DNA from: Deltaproteobacteria bacterium
GTDB taxonomy: Bacteria > Myxococcota > Kuafuiibacteriia > Kuafuiibacteriales > Kuafuiibacteriaceae
DNA: 64,000 bases
NCBI GenBank assembly: GCA_020632995.1
Contig: JACKEN010000005.1
Location: forward strand, 62,001-126,000
Direction of reading: 5' to 3'
Of the stretch, positions 42,218 to 50,702 are shown piece by piece. The position numbers were made by a program, and so were the translations under genes. The notes under the pieces were generated by a model, which worked only from the letters and a program-made list of their open reading frames with translations, made no database searches and was not told the origin of the DNA. The first letter of the stretch is position 1, and every line of letters starts with the position of its first letter.

Positions 42218-43475
42218 CGAAGATGTAGAACCCGTCGGTGCCGTGGCGGTGGGGGAACAGCTCCACCTCGGGGGTGGCCCCGAACGCCGGAAGGTGCGGC
42301 AGGCAGGGCGTCGGGGTCAGCTCGGGGTGGGCGGCCAGCACCGCCCGCACCACCGCCTGGTTCTCGGCCTCGAGCAGGGTGCAGGTGGCGTAGACCAGGC
42401 GCCCGCCCGGGGGGAGGCGCTCGGCCGCCGCCCCGAGCAAGGCGACCTGCAGGCGGGCGAGGGCCTCCACCTCACCCGGGCTCGTGCGCCAGCGGCGATC
42501 CGGGCCCCGGCGCCAGGTCCCGAGGCTGGAGCACGGCGCGTCCACCAGGATCCGCCCCGCCTCTGGGAGCGCGACGGGGGCGGCGGGGAAGTCAGGCGGG
42601 AGGGGTTGGACCTCGACGCAGGTCAGCTTGCGCTGCCGGACCCGGCCTCTGAGGTCGGCGAGGCGCGCGGGATCGACGTCGGCCGCGATCACGCGCCCCC
42701 GGCCATCGAGCTGGGCGGCCAGGGCGAGCGTCTTGCCACCCGAGCCGGCGCACAGGTCGAGGACGCGGTCCCCCGGCGCGGCCCGCACCGCCTCCGCCAC
42801 CAGCTGGCTGCCCTCGTCCTGCACCTCGAACGCGCCCCCCCGCCACGCCGCGCTCCCGCGGATGTCGAAGGGGTCCAGGAGGCGCAGGGCGCGGGGGGCG
42901 AGGGCGCCGGGGGCGGTGCGGGCCCCCTCGGCGGCCAGGCGGGCGGCGAGCGCCTCGCGATCACCCCGGGCCCGCAGGAACACCGGCCCCGGCCGGTTCA
43001 GGGCCTCGGCCAGCGCGTCGGCCTCGTCCGCCCCGTAGGCCATCCGCCACCGCCGGGCCACCCAGGCCGGGATGGAGCGCCGGGCGGCGAGGGCGAGGTC
43101 GGGATCCTCGGGCCACGGCACCAGGCCCGCCGCGATCCGGCGCAGGCCGGCGACCGCCCCCGGCAGCTCGAGGGCCGCCGCGACGTCCGACGGCTCCTCC
43201 CCGAGCACGTCCACCCGGTACGCGGCCCACAGGGCCCGCGGGGTGTGGGGGAGCCCCACCGCGGTGAGGAGGTGCGCAAGTCGTCCTGCGAAACACCGGA
43301 CCCCGTGCACGCCCAACGCCACCCGGGCGCGCTCGGCCCCCACGAGCTCGCTGTGGGCGCGCAAGGTGGCCTTCAGGACCCGGTCCGCGGCGGCCCCGGG
43401 GCGCGAGGCCTCCACGAGGGCGCCCTCGATCAGCCGGTCGGAGCGGCTCAGCGGCTGACGATCACCGCCGCCCAC
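42165..43475 (-). CDS. rsmB: 16S rRNA (cytosine-C5) methyltransferase, RsmB-like
   Basis: This 436-aa protein probably methylates C967 (E. coli numbering) of 16S rRNA. An N-terminal NusB-like helical region is followed by the RsmB/Nop2 catalytic core: FEVQDEGSQLVAEAV, SAM motif LDLCAGSGGKTLALA, DAPCSSLGTWRRGPDRRW with one catalytic Cys, and YATCTLLEAENQAVV with the second. The C-terminal GTDGFYIFAMSR closes the domain. The GTG start overlaps prmA by 28 bp, so the two form an rRNA/ribosomal-protein modification unit. Four palindrome copies lie in this gene or its downstream overlap (42106, 42437, 42618, 43276). Confidence 0.9.
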   Translation of the reverse strand: MGGGDRQPLSRSDRLIEGALVEASRPGAAADRVLKATLRAHSELVGAERARVALGVHGVRCFAGRLAHLLTAVGLPHTPRALWAAYRVDVLGEEPSDVAAALELPGAVAGLRRIAAGLVPWPEDPDLALAARRSIPAWVARRWRMAYGADEADALAEALNRPGPVFLRARGDREALAARLAAEGARTAPGALAPRALRLLDPFDIRGSAAWRGGAFEVQDEGSQLVAEAVRAAPGDRVLDLCAGSGGKTLALAAQLDGRGRVIAADVDPARLADLRGRVRQRKLTCVEVQPLPPDFPAAPVALPEAGRILVDAPCSSLGTWRRGPDRRWRTSPGEVEALARLQVALLGAAAERLPPGGRLVYATCTLLEAENQAVVRAVLAAHPELTPTPCLPHLPAFGATPEVELFPHRHGTDGFYIFAMSRPGGAGSARARSAG

Positions 43476-44269
43476 CCGTCCTCCTCCCGCGTCGCCTCCA
43501 CCCGGGTGCCCGGGAAGCAGGCCGCCACCCGGGCCGCGTCGGTGGCCAGGATCCCCGACAGGAGCAGCCGCCCGCCCGGCTCGACCCGCGCCAGCAGCGC
43601 CTCGGCCAGCTCGGTGAGGATCGGGCCGAGGAGGTTGGCGAGCACCGCAGGGTAGGTTGCGGTCACCGCGTCGAGGTCGCGCCCGAGCACGGTCACCGCC
43701 ACCCCGTTCAGCGCCGCGTTCTCTTCGGTGGCCCGGCGGGCGTCGGCCGCGGTGTCCACCGCGTGCACCGGCGCGGCCCCGAGGAGGGCGGCGCCGATCG
43801 CGAGGGCCCCGGTGCCCGAGCCCACGTCCAGGGCCGGCGCGCCCGGGCGCACGACGTCGGGGAGGGCGGCGAGGCAGAGGCGGGTGGTGGGGTGCTCGCC
43901 CGCCCCGAAGCCCATGCCGGCGTCGAGGTACAGGGGCAGCAGGTCGGGGGGCGGGGCGGCGCCCGGGGGCAGGATCGCGAAGGGCGGGACCTCGAGCGTG
44001 GCCGAGTCCGGCGCGCCCATGAAGTCGGCGCGGGAGATCGGCGCCGGGGGCAGCCAGCGGGGGTCGCGCAGGGGAGACAGGTCGAGCGCGAGGGCCGCCG
44101 CCTCCTCCGGGAGCAGGTAGGCCCGGACCTGGATCCGGGCCTCGGTGGGGGTCGTGGGGTAGACGATCTCGAGCCCGTCGACGCCGGCGGCGGCGAACAG
44201 GGCGGTGGCGAGGGCCTCGTCCCGGGCGTCCACCTCGAGGGCGACGCGGAGCCAGTCGGGGGCGGTCAT
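43448..44269 (-). CDS. prmA: ribosomal protein L11 methyltransferase
   Basis: PrmA trimethylates ribosomal protein L11. The 273-aa protein starts MTAPDWLRVALEVDARDEA and has the PrmA motif YLDAGMGFGAGEHPTTRLCL. The SAM-binding loop is ALDVGSGTGALAIGAALLG, the catalytic NPPY equivalent is ANLLGPI, and LLSGILATDAARV lies near the end. All are typical of the C-terminal catalytic domain. Its 3' end overlaps rsmB by 28 bp. The 88-aa small protein gene ends 16 bp before its start. Confidence 0.92.
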   Translation of the reverse strand: MTAPDWLRVALEVDARDEALATALFAAAGVDGLEIVYPTTPTEARIQVRAYLLPEEAAALALDLSPLRDPRWLPPAPISRADFMGAPDSATLEVPPFAILPPGAAPPPDLLPLYLDAGMGFGAGEHPTTRLCLAALPDVVRPGAPALDVGSGTGALAIGAALLGAAPVHAVDTAADARRATEENAALNGVAVTVLGRDLDAVTATYPAVLANLLGPILTELAEALLARVEPGGRLLLSGILATDAARVAACFPGTRVEATREEDGWAAVIVSR

Positions 44270-44285
44270 CTCGCCTTACCGGCGC

Positions 44286-44552
44286 TCAGGCCGGGGAGGG
44301 CACCGCCCGGGACCAGGCCCCAACGGTACTGGGAGGTTGGGCGGCGTCGCCGTCGTGCCCGGAGGTGTCCAGGGCCGTGGCGGGGGTGCGGCCGGCCCTA
44401 CGCCCCTCGGCGTAGCCGGCCACGTACTGGGGCGCGAAGCTGGCCGGGGCGCGGCCGGACAGGGCGTCCTGCTTGCCCCGACGGAACTCGATACGGTCGC
44501 TGAAGCGGCCCCGCCGAACCTTGTTCGCGGAAGCCTGGTTGATGCTCACCAT
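44286..44552 (-). CDS. small basic protein, 88 aa
   Basis: An AGGAGG (plus-strand complement at 44559-44564) lies exactly 6 nt before the ATG at 44552. That is a stronger ribosome binding site than most genes in this window have. The product starts MVSINQASANKVRRGRF and has a pattern F-x-D-R-I-E-F-R-R-G-K-Q-D-A-L-S-G-R-A-P, then YVAGYAEGRRAGR, and ends in a Thr/Ser/Pro-rich tail. The repeated G-x-x-D-A-x-x-G ... Y-x-x-G-Y-x-x-G-R arrangement is reminiscent of ribosome modulation factor-like small proteins, but the match is weak. I do not recognise the family. It directly precedes prmA. Confidence 0.65.
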   Translation of the reverse strand: MVSINQASANKVRRGRFSDRIEFRRGKQDALSGRAPASFAPQYVAGYAEGRRAGRTPATALDTSGHDGDAAQPPSTVGAWSRAVPSPA

Positions 44553-44653
44553 GGCCCACCTCCTGTCGAAGTCCGTGTGCGTCAGACGTTCGCGGCGCGG
44601 CACCTCTTCAGTGGCCGGCCAGGCGGGGTGGGCAGGAGCTGTCTGCCAGACCG

Positions 44654-44785
44654 TCAGGCGGGCCGCGGCGAGGTGCCGCTCCGTTTCGGACCCTTGGGAC
44701 TGGGAGGGAGAGTCAGACGGGACGCCAGGAAGGTCATGGTGACCTCCCCGTGGATCGCCTTCGATCGCTCGCGTCGTGTCTTCAC
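44654..44785 (-). CDS. candidate 43-aa basic small protein
   Basis: A GTG at 44785 is preceded by GAGGAG at 7-nt spacing. The 43-residue product starts MKTRRERSKAIHGEVTM and is highly basic. A second, internal start (ATG 44737) also has a GGAGG, giving 27 residues. It lies downstream of a candidate promoter and a hairpin and 101 bp upstream of the 88-aa gene, so it could be a leader peptide. No family is recognised. Two good ribosome binding sites in one short frame are unusual; coding status is not proven. Confidence 0.4.
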   Translation of the reverse strand: MKTRRERSKAIHGEVTMTFLASRLTLPPSPKGPKRSGTSPRPA

Positions 44786-44833
44786 GGTGTGACTCCTCAC
44801 CGACGGCGAGCACATCGACCCGCCACGTCCCAC

Positions 44834-44862
44834 CATGTAGTCGTGACGTCGGTGCGCGTCAA
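44834..44862 (-). promoter_or_regulatory. candidate sigma-70-like promoter for the small genes
   Basis: On the minus strand, TTGACG, 17 nt, TACATG matches a -35/-10 pair with ideal spacing. The -35 is strong (5 of 6) and the -10 weak (3 of 6). It sits 49 bp upstream of the 43-aa frame and just after the hairpin that follows the FHA activator gene, which suits a new transcription unit. Prediction only. Confidence 0.35.
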
Positions 44863-44867
44863 GCCTC

Positions 44868-44886
44868 GTCCCCTGTTCCAGGGGAC
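44868..44886. terminator. hairpin following the FHA/sigma-54 activator gene
   Basis: GTCCCCTG-TTC-CAGGGGAC is a perfect 8-bp stem with a 3-nt loop, starting 6 nt beyond the activator stop codon. No T-tract follows on the minus strand, so intrinsic termination is uncertain. It may be an RNA end-protecting hairpin or an operator instead. Confidence 0.45.
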
Positions 44887-44891
44887 AGCTG

Positions 44892-46502
44892 TCACTGACC
44901 GTATCTTGCCGGGATCCCGTAGCGTTTCACCCGATCGTGGAAGGTGCTCTTGGACACCCCGAGCAGGCGCGCCGCCTCCGAGCGGTTCCCGTTGGTGCGG
45001 TCGAGGGCGTCCAGGATCTGCTGCCGCTCCGCCTCGTCGTGCTCCCGCACCGAGCGCCGGGCGTCCTGGGAGCGGGCGGTGAAGGCGTCCCGGGAGAACT
45101 CGAGGTCCTCGGCCCGGATCACGTCCCCGTCGGTCATCAACAGGGCCCGGACCAGCACGTTCCGCAGCTCCCGGACGTTGCCGGGCCAGGTGTAGTCCAA
45201 CAGGGCGGTCTCGGCCGAGTCGTGCAGGGTCACGGTGCGCGGGGCCCCGGCGAGGAAGTGACGGGCCAGGGGCAGGACGTCCTCCGGCCGCTCGGCCAGG
45301 GGCGGGATGCGGATCGAGAGCACGAAGAGCCGGTGGAAGAGGTCCTCCCGGAACTGCCCGTCCTGCACCAGGGCCTCCAGGTTGCGGTGGGTGGCGGCCA
45401 CGATGCGGGTGTCGACCGGGATCTCCTGGGTGCCGCCGACCCGGCGCACGGTGGAGGACTCCAGGACCCGCAGCAACTTGGGTTGCAGATCGAGCGGGAG
45501 CTCCCCGATCTCGTCGAGGAAGAGGGTGCCCCCGTGGGCCGCCTCGAACGCGCCCGGCTTGTCGTGGGTGGCGCCGGTGAAGGTGCCCTTCACGTGCCCG
45601 AACAGCTCGCTCTCGATCAGGGTGTGGGTGAGGGCGCCGCAGTTCAGGGCGAGGTACGGCTTCTTGACCCGGGCGGACTCCTCGTGGAGCGCCCGCGCCA
45701 CCAGCTCCTTGCCGCTGCCGGACTCGCCGATGACCAGCACCGGCTCCCGCGCCCCGGCGAGGCGGCGCACCAGCTGGAAGACCCGGCGCATGGCCGGGCT
45801 GTGCCCGATCATGCCGCGGAACTGCTCGCTCTTGCTCCCGTCGGTCTCGGCCTCGGGCTCCGGCGTGGGGCCCTCGAAGTGCAGCACCGCCCGGCCCACG
45901 GTGACGGTGGCCTGGGTCGGCAGCTCGGCCTCCCGCACCCGCAGCCCGTTCACCAGGGTGCCGTTGGTGGACTCCAGATCCGCGAGGAACCAGCGGCCGC
46001 GCTGGTACGAGATCCGGCAGTGGAAGGACGAGGCGAAGGGGTCCGCGAGGCTGAGGTCGTTGTCCTCGTGCACCCCGATGTTGAAGGGGCGCCGCGCGTC
46101 CAGCTCGTGGACGGTGCCGTCGTAGCGCAGGCGGGCTTGCGGATCGGTGGTGTCCGCGTTGGTGAACAGGCGCGTATTCCCGCCCGCCTGGCGTCGTGCG
46201 TCGGACCGGGTCTGCAGGGTCAGGCTGTAGGGGCCGATCTGGATCGCCTCCCCGTCCGCGAGGTCCCGCTCGTCGTCACTCAGGGGGGCGCCGTCCACCT
46301 TCACGTGGTCGGGGTCGAGGGCCCGCAGCCGAAAGCGCTGGGCCCCCATGTCGATGAGGACCGCCGCCACCTCGGGGACCTCGGGGTCCGGGAGCACCAC
46401 GTCGTTGGTGGGATTACTCCCGATGCACACCTCAGCCCGATCGACACGGAGCTGGAGGAGCTTCTTCTCTGCCCGCAGGATGACCAGCTCCGAGGCGCTC
46501 AT
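44892..46502 (-). CDS. sigma-54-dependent activator with two N-terminal FHA domains
   Basis: This is a 536-aa enhancer-binding protein. Residues about 1-100 form a degenerate FHA fold (IGSNPTNDVVLPDPEVPEV). Residues about 115-215 form a canonical FHA domain (FNIGVHEDNDLSLADPF, SSFHCRIS, LESTNGTLVNG), which binds phospho-Thr partners. The AAA+ core has Walker A GESGSGKELVARAL, sigma-54 contact loop GTFTGA (consensus GAFTGA), Walker B GGTLFLDEIGELPL and the sensor region ATHRNLEALVQ. The C-terminus is a Fis-type helix-turn-helix (NRSEAARLLGVSKSTFHDRVK). It probably couples Ser/Thr kinase signalling to sigma-54 promoters. It diverges from the 1104-aa transglutaminase-domain gene across 144 bp, a likely but unproven target. 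Confidence 0.93.
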   Translation of the reverse strand: MSASELVILRAEKKLLQLRVDRAEVCIGSNPTNDVVLPDPEVPEVAAVLIDMGAQRFRLRALDPDHVKVDGAPLSDDERDLADGEAIQIGPYSLTLQTRSDARRQAGGNTRLFTNADTTDPQARLRYDGTVHELDARRPFNIGVHEDNDLSLADPFASSFHCRISYQRGRWFLADLESTNGTLVNGLRVREAELPTQATVTVGRAVLHFEGPTPEPEAETDGSKSEQFRGMIGHSPAMRRVFQLVRRLAGAREPVLVIGESGSGKELVARALHEESARVKKPYLALNCGALTHTLIESELFGHVKGTFTGATHDKPGAFEAAHGGTLFLDEIGELPLDLQPKLLRVLESSTVRRVGGTQEIPVDTRIVAATHRNLEALVQDGQFREDLFHRLFVLSIRIPPLAERPEDVLPLARHFLAGAPRTVTLHDSAETALLDYTWPGNVRELRNVLVRALLMTDGDVIRAEDLEFSRDAFTARSQDARRSVREHDEAERQQILDALDRTNGNRSEAARLLGVSKSTFHDRVKRYGIPARYGQ

Positions 46503-46646
46503 GGACTGGGGCCCGGATTATCAGCCGCCCCGGGGTCGGGCAAGGCCCACGGCCCGGGCCCCCGCCCCGCCTGGGAATATGTCGCACCTTCCCTTACTGG
46601 TGCGCGATAACCTGCTGCGACGCTGCAGCGCGTCCCCCAGGCCCCG

Positions 46647-49600
46647 ATGAAGACCCCGCCCCTCCGCTTCCGCCCCGCCGCGCCCGCCGAGCCCGCCGAG
46701 CCCGCGGCCCCGATCACCGGCCCGGCGTCCTCCGCGCCCGAGGTGACCCGCCCGGCCCCCGCCCCCCGCGCGTTCGCTCTGAACCCGCTCGCGGGGGCGA
46801 TACGGGCGGTCGGGTCGCTCCCGCGGGGGCTGGTGGTCCCCGCCGCGGCCAGCCTGATGGGGCTCCTGGTCGGCCTGCGGCCCGGGCCGGCCGCCGCCGC
46901 CCCCGCGAGCGCGGTGCCCCGGGTGACCACGATGGCGGCCCGGCTCCCCACCCAGCTCGGGGTCCCGGCGGGCTCGCTGGTGCTCGACGTGCGTGAGTTC
47001 CAGCGCCTCGACCCGGTGGGCGCCGCGGTGGCCCGGGCGAGGAACCGGCTCCTCGGCCTGGCCACCACCCGCCCCGAGACGTTCGAGGGGGTGCTCCGTC
47101 AGGTCTACGGCGGCCGCGTCAGCCCCGAGGCGGTGGCCGACCTTCTGGCCCGGGCCCGGGCCGGCCAGTTCCCCGCGCCGGCCCAGCTCCGGGTGGTGGA
47201 CCCGGGGGTGCTCGCGGGCGCCGACGCCGCCTACAGCCCGCGGGCGGGCGGGACCCTCTTCGTGAGCCGCGCCCTCCTCGGCGACCTGCCGCGCCTCGAC
47301 AAGGTGGTGCTCGAGGAGATCGGCCACCACGTCGACAGCCTGCTCGGCCCCGGGGACGCGGTGGGCGACGAGGGGCAGCTCTTCCGCACCGCGGTGGAGC
47401 AAGGCCGCTTGCTCCGGCAGGCTGAGTTGCGCTCGGGGCAGCTCGATCGCGATCAGCGCAGCATCCAGGTGGACGGAGAGCTGCTCCGGGTGGAGTACAG
47501 CGTCCGGGCCGAGGAGCGGGCGTACGAGGCGGCGGGGGTGTTCTCGGACGCGGACGTCCGCCGCGGGGCAGACGCCCGGCTCGCGGCCCAGGTGGAGGCC
47601 GAGGTGATCGCGCGCGCGGCGGTGGAGGATCCCACCATCGCTACCCTCGCGGCGGCCGCGGCCCGCTTCGAGGCCGCGGGCAGGGGCCTCGAGGACGTGA
47701 AGGCGGAGGTCGAGGCCGCGCTCGTCGGCGGTGACCGGGAGGGCTACCTCGCCCGCCTCGGGGCCGAGGTGGTCAGGGACGCGGTGACCAGCTCGGTCGC
47801 GGTGCGGCTGAAGGAGGGCCAGCTCCTCGCCGAGGACGCGACCCTCGCGACCCCGCTCCCGAGCCGGGTGCAGGCGCGGGTGGACGCCGACCCGACCCTG
47901 GGCGGGCTGGACCCCCGGCCCACCACGTGGGGCGCGCTCCTTTCGGCGATCGCGGGGGACGTGGACGCGGACGGTCGGCTGGACATCGACGCCCTGACCC
48001 TCGCCCGCTTCCTCCCCGACGCCTCGGCGCAAGGGATCTTGCGCGCGCTCCAGACCCCGCTCACCGCGACCCAGATGCGCGAGAAGCTGGCCGCGGTCGG
48101 CTTCTCGAGCCCGATCGTGGAGGGGATGTCGGTGACCTCGGCCCTCGACCTGACCCCGCCGAAGCTCTTCGGGCTCGCCGGCCGCACCCCGGTGGACAAG
48201 GCCCAGCAGCAGCTCCTGTTGCGGACGGGCAAGATCTTCGTGGACTCCAACGAGGACGGGAAGATCGACGACGGGGACGCCGTCCACTTCGTGGACGCCG
48301 ACGGCACGATCAAGGAGACCACCTACCAGGCGCTCCCGGAGGAGCTGAAGAAGGCGGTGCGCCTGAACCTCGCGACGGCCCAGGTCGCCGAGGACTACGC
48401 CGCGCTCCCCGCCTCCCAGCGGATGCGCTTCCCGCACTACCACGCGGATCGCGGGGAGAGTGACCCGGAGGCGGTGAACGGGGCGTTCTGGAGCGTGTCG
48501 GTGGCGGAGGCCAACGACGGTCAGGTCTCGTGGGAGCTGAAGGCGGGGCAGCGGCCCTCCGATGCCCTCGCCGACGTCTTCGGCGGCAACGGCGGGCAGT
48601 ACACCACCGAGTGCGCGCACGGGCGCAACGTCATCCGCCTGCAGGGCCTGCGGCGGTACTACGAGGCCGAGCTGGGCGGGGCGGCGGGGGTCTACCGGTT
48701 CGACATGCTCTTCGCCGCCACCGCCGCCGACAAGGCCCGCTGCGAGGCGTACCTGGCCGCGTACGAGCGGTCGGGGAAGTCGTGGGACGAGTTCACGAAG
48801 GCCAACCCGATGCCCGAGGTGACGTACGCGCTCGAGGTGAGCCGCCACCAGATCTTCGGGAAGGACGAGGCGGTGCTCGAGGTCTACCGGAGCCAGCCGG
48901 GCGAGTCCGCGGGCGGCGACACCGGCTACTTCCACAACTACAGCGTGTCGGTGCAGGGGGTGAAGATCGGCTACGTGGGCGAGAACGTGATCGACCTCGG
49001 CTACCGCGACGGGGTGCGCCGGTACTGGGGCCACCCGGGCGGCGTGCAGACCGAGAAGGCCTGGCAACAGGAGCTGGCGAGCAGCCGCATCACCGTCACC
49101 CAGATGAGCGACTTCGCGCAGTACTTCTCGAACACCGACACCAGGCGCGGGGCCAAGCAGGTCACCGAGGTCCGGGTGCGGGAGCTCGAGAAGCAGGTCC
49201 GGGAGCTGCGGCTGGCGCAGGCCCCGGGCTACGAGGCCCGCATCGCGGAGCTGGAGGGCAGCATGGGCTGGTGGCGCGCCCTCGAGGCGGTCCGGGTGGG
49301 GCTGGTGGACCACCTCGATCGCGGCAAGCTCGATGAGGCGGCCACGCTGTTCTCGGGCCAGGTGCCGCTCCGGGACGCAGACGGCGCCAAGCCCATCTAC
49401 GAGCTCCTCACCGGCGAGGGGCGGGCGGTGATCGCGAGGGCCTTCGCCGAGCTCGACGCGGAGACCCGGCGGCAGGCGGTGCAGCACTTCGGGGTGGCGG
49501 ACGAGGCCGCCCTCAGCGACGAACAGCGCGCCCAGGCCGCGCTGTTCTCGACCCTGACCCAATACGGAGCCATGCACGGCTACCTCAAGGGCGAGGCGCT

Positions 49601-49961
49601 GGGGATCGTTGAGACCGAGCGCTTCACCCAGAAGCAAGATTGGTTGACGGGCCAGGGGCACCTCGCCACCAAGGCCAACCTCCAGGCCTGGCTGAAGACC
49701 GACGACTTCGCGCGCTGGTACCAGGCCGAGGCGGGCACGCCGTGGGCGCACGGCGACGACCTCGCCCGGCTCACCACCGCCCAGGTGCGCGGGCTGGTGG
49801 AGCTGGCGTTCCCGATGGTGAAGGGCAAGCGCACGATCTACGCCGAGGTGAACCGGGGGACCGAGCTGATGGCCAACCAGATGGCGACCCTCCTGCACGA
49901 GGGGGCGCTCCCCGGGGCCGAGTATCGCCTGGACTCCCAGGCGGTGGCTCCGCTTCACTAG
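46647..49961 (+). CDS. 1104-aa protein with Tgl-type transglutaminase domain
   Basis: The N-terminus is a Pro/Ala-rich 45-residue stretch followed by a hydrophobic segment (VVPAAASLMGLLVG). Residues about 150-275 carry VVLEEIGHHVDSLL and GDEGQLFRTAV, a metalloprotease-like module known from large bacterial surface proteins, here with EExxH instead of HExxH. Residues about 440-560 include Asp-rich loops (DVDADGRLDID, DSNEDGKIDDGD). At about 590-820 lies a domain matching the Bacillus spore-coat transglutaminase Tgl: QYTTECAHGRNVIRLQGL with Cys 656, GDTGYFHNYSVSV, YVGENVIDLG with Glu 779, and YWGHPGG with His 796. These align with Tgl C116, E187 and H200. A helical C-terminus follows. It probably makes isopeptide cross-links; target and location are unknown. 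Confidence 0.78.
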   Translation: MKTPPLRFRPAAPAEPAEPAAPITGPASSAPEVTRPAPAPRAFALNPLAGAIRAVGSLPRGLVVPAAASLMGLLVGLRPGPAAAAPASAVPRVTTMAARLPTQLGVPAGSLVLDVREFQRLDPVGAAVARARNRLLGLATTRPETFEGVLRQVYGGRVSPEAVADLLARARAGQFPAPAQLRVVDPGVLAGADAAYSPRAGGTLFVSRALLGDLPRLDKVVLEEIGHHVDSLLGPGDAVGDEGQLFRTAVEQGRLLRQAELRSGQLDRDQRSIQVDGELLRVEYSVRAEERAYEAAGVFSDADVRRGADARLAAQVEAEVIARAAVEDPTIATLAAAAARFEAAGRGLEDVKAEVEAALVGGDREGYLARLGAEVVRDAVTSSVAVRLKEGQLLAEDATLATPLPSRVQARVDADPTLGGLDPRPTTWGALLSAIAGDVDADGRLDIDALTLARFLPDASAQGILRALQTPLTATQMREKLAAVGFSSPIVEGMSVTSALDLTPPKLFGLAGRTPVDKAQQQLLLRTGKIFVDSNEDGKIDDGDAVHFVDADGTIKETTYQALPEELKKAVRLNLATAQVAEDYAALPASQRMRFPHYHADRGESDPEAVNGAFWSVSVAEANDGQVSWELKAGQRPSDALADVFGGNGGQYTTECAHGRNVIRLQGLRRYYEAELGGAAGVYRFDMLFAATAADKARCEAYLAAYERSGKSWDEFTKANPMPEVTYALEVSRHQIFGKDEAVLEVYRSQPGESAGGDTGYFHNYSVSVQGVKIGYVGENVIDLGYRDGVRRYWGHPGGVQTEKAWQQELASSRITVTQMSDFAQYFSNTDTRRGAKQVTEVRVRELEKQVRELRLAQAPGYEARIAELEGSMGWWRALEAVRVGLVDHLDRGKLDEAATLFSGQVPLRDADGAKPIYELLTGEGRAVIARAFAELDAETRRQAVQHFGVADEAALSDEQRAQAALFSTLTQYGAMHGYLKGEALGIVETERFTQKQDWLTGQGHLATKANLQAWLKTDDFARWYQAEAGTPWAHGDDLARLTTAQVRGLVELAFPMVKGKRTIYAEVNRGTELMANQMATLLHEGALPGAEYRLDSQAVAPLH

Positions 49962-49967
49962 CAGGCG

Positions 49968-50702
49968 GTGCCTTCGGTTCGACCAGCCGCGCTCGCCGTC
50001 GCCATGGTGGCCTGCGCATCGACCCCAGGCCCCGGCCCGACCTCCGCTGGGGCGCAGGCGCGCGTCGCCACCTACCTCGTGTCGCTCCTCGACGACCCGG
50101 TGGTCCCGGTGCAGGCGAGGTTGCAGGCGCTCGTCGAGCTGGAGGCGGCGGGCCGGGAGGCGCTCGCGCCGCTGGTGGCGCGCTGGTCGCGCCCGGGCGA
50201 CGCGCCCTTCGCCGCGGACCGGAGGCTCCCCCCCGGGCCGCTGACCGCCGAGGCGGGGCCGGGGCCGACGACCGTGAAGCAGGAGGTCGAGGCGCTCCTG
50301 TATCGGATCATCGACCCCGGGTGGCCGGCCCCCGAAGACCCGCGGCGGCTGGCCCCGCGCGGGCCCTACGTGGCCGACTGGGCCGCCTGGTGGGAGGCGC
50401 ACCGGCAGGACAGCCTGCAGACGCTCCGGGCCTGGGCGCTCGAGGCGCGGGCGGCGGCCCGCCGGAGCCCGGCGGCGCTCGGCGCGTCGTCGGCCGGCCG
50501 GCTCGCGGCCCCGCGGGGCCCGCTCACGCCGACCGCGGCGGATCCCGAGGCCCAGGCCGCGTTCCTCGAACTGCAGGTCGGGTTGCACGATGGGGCGCCG
50601 GATGAGGCGTGCGCCCGGGCGCGGGCGCTGGCCGAGCGGCACCCCGGGCTCGCGAGGCACGCCGCGCACCTGTGCTGGCGGCGGGGCGTCACTCCGGAGT
50701 GA
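49968..50702 (+). CDS. hypothetical lipoprotein-like protein
   Basis: This is a 244-aa Ala/Pro/Arg-rich protein with a GTG start and an N-terminus (PAALAVAMVACAS) that could be a lipoprotein signal, although Met at -3 is not ideal. The body looks helical (VATYLVSLLDDP, QARLQALVELEAAGREAL), like a HEAT- or TPR-type repeat, and ends with a TPR-like segment (ACARARALAERHPGLARHA). No named domain. It starts 6 bp after the transglutaminase-domain gene and is probably co-transcribed with it. Its end overlaps the convergent kinase-like gene by 14 bp. Confidence 0.68.
   Translation: MPSVRPAALAVAMVACASTPGPGPTSAGAQARVATYLVSLLDDPVVPVQARLQALVELEAAGREALAPLVARWSRPGDAPFAADRRLPPGPLTAEAGPGPTTVKQEVEALLYRIIDPGWPAPEDPRRLAPRGPYVADWAAWWEAHRQDSLQTLRAWALEARAAARRSPAALGASSAGRLAAPRGPLTPTAADPEAQAAFLELQVGLHDGAPDEACARARALAERHPGLARHAAHLCWRRGVTPE

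Noticed and set aside
46503..46646. Possible sigma-54 promoter between the activator and transglutaminase-domain genes
   Set aside because: Candidate GG and GC dinucleotides are spaced 8, 9 or 13 nt apart instead of 10, so I do not call one.
46521..50669. Minus-strand open frame of about 1,380 codons opposite the transglutaminase-domain gene
   Set aside because: Low-complexity antisense shadow. The plus-strand product has recognisable domains and a catalytic triad.
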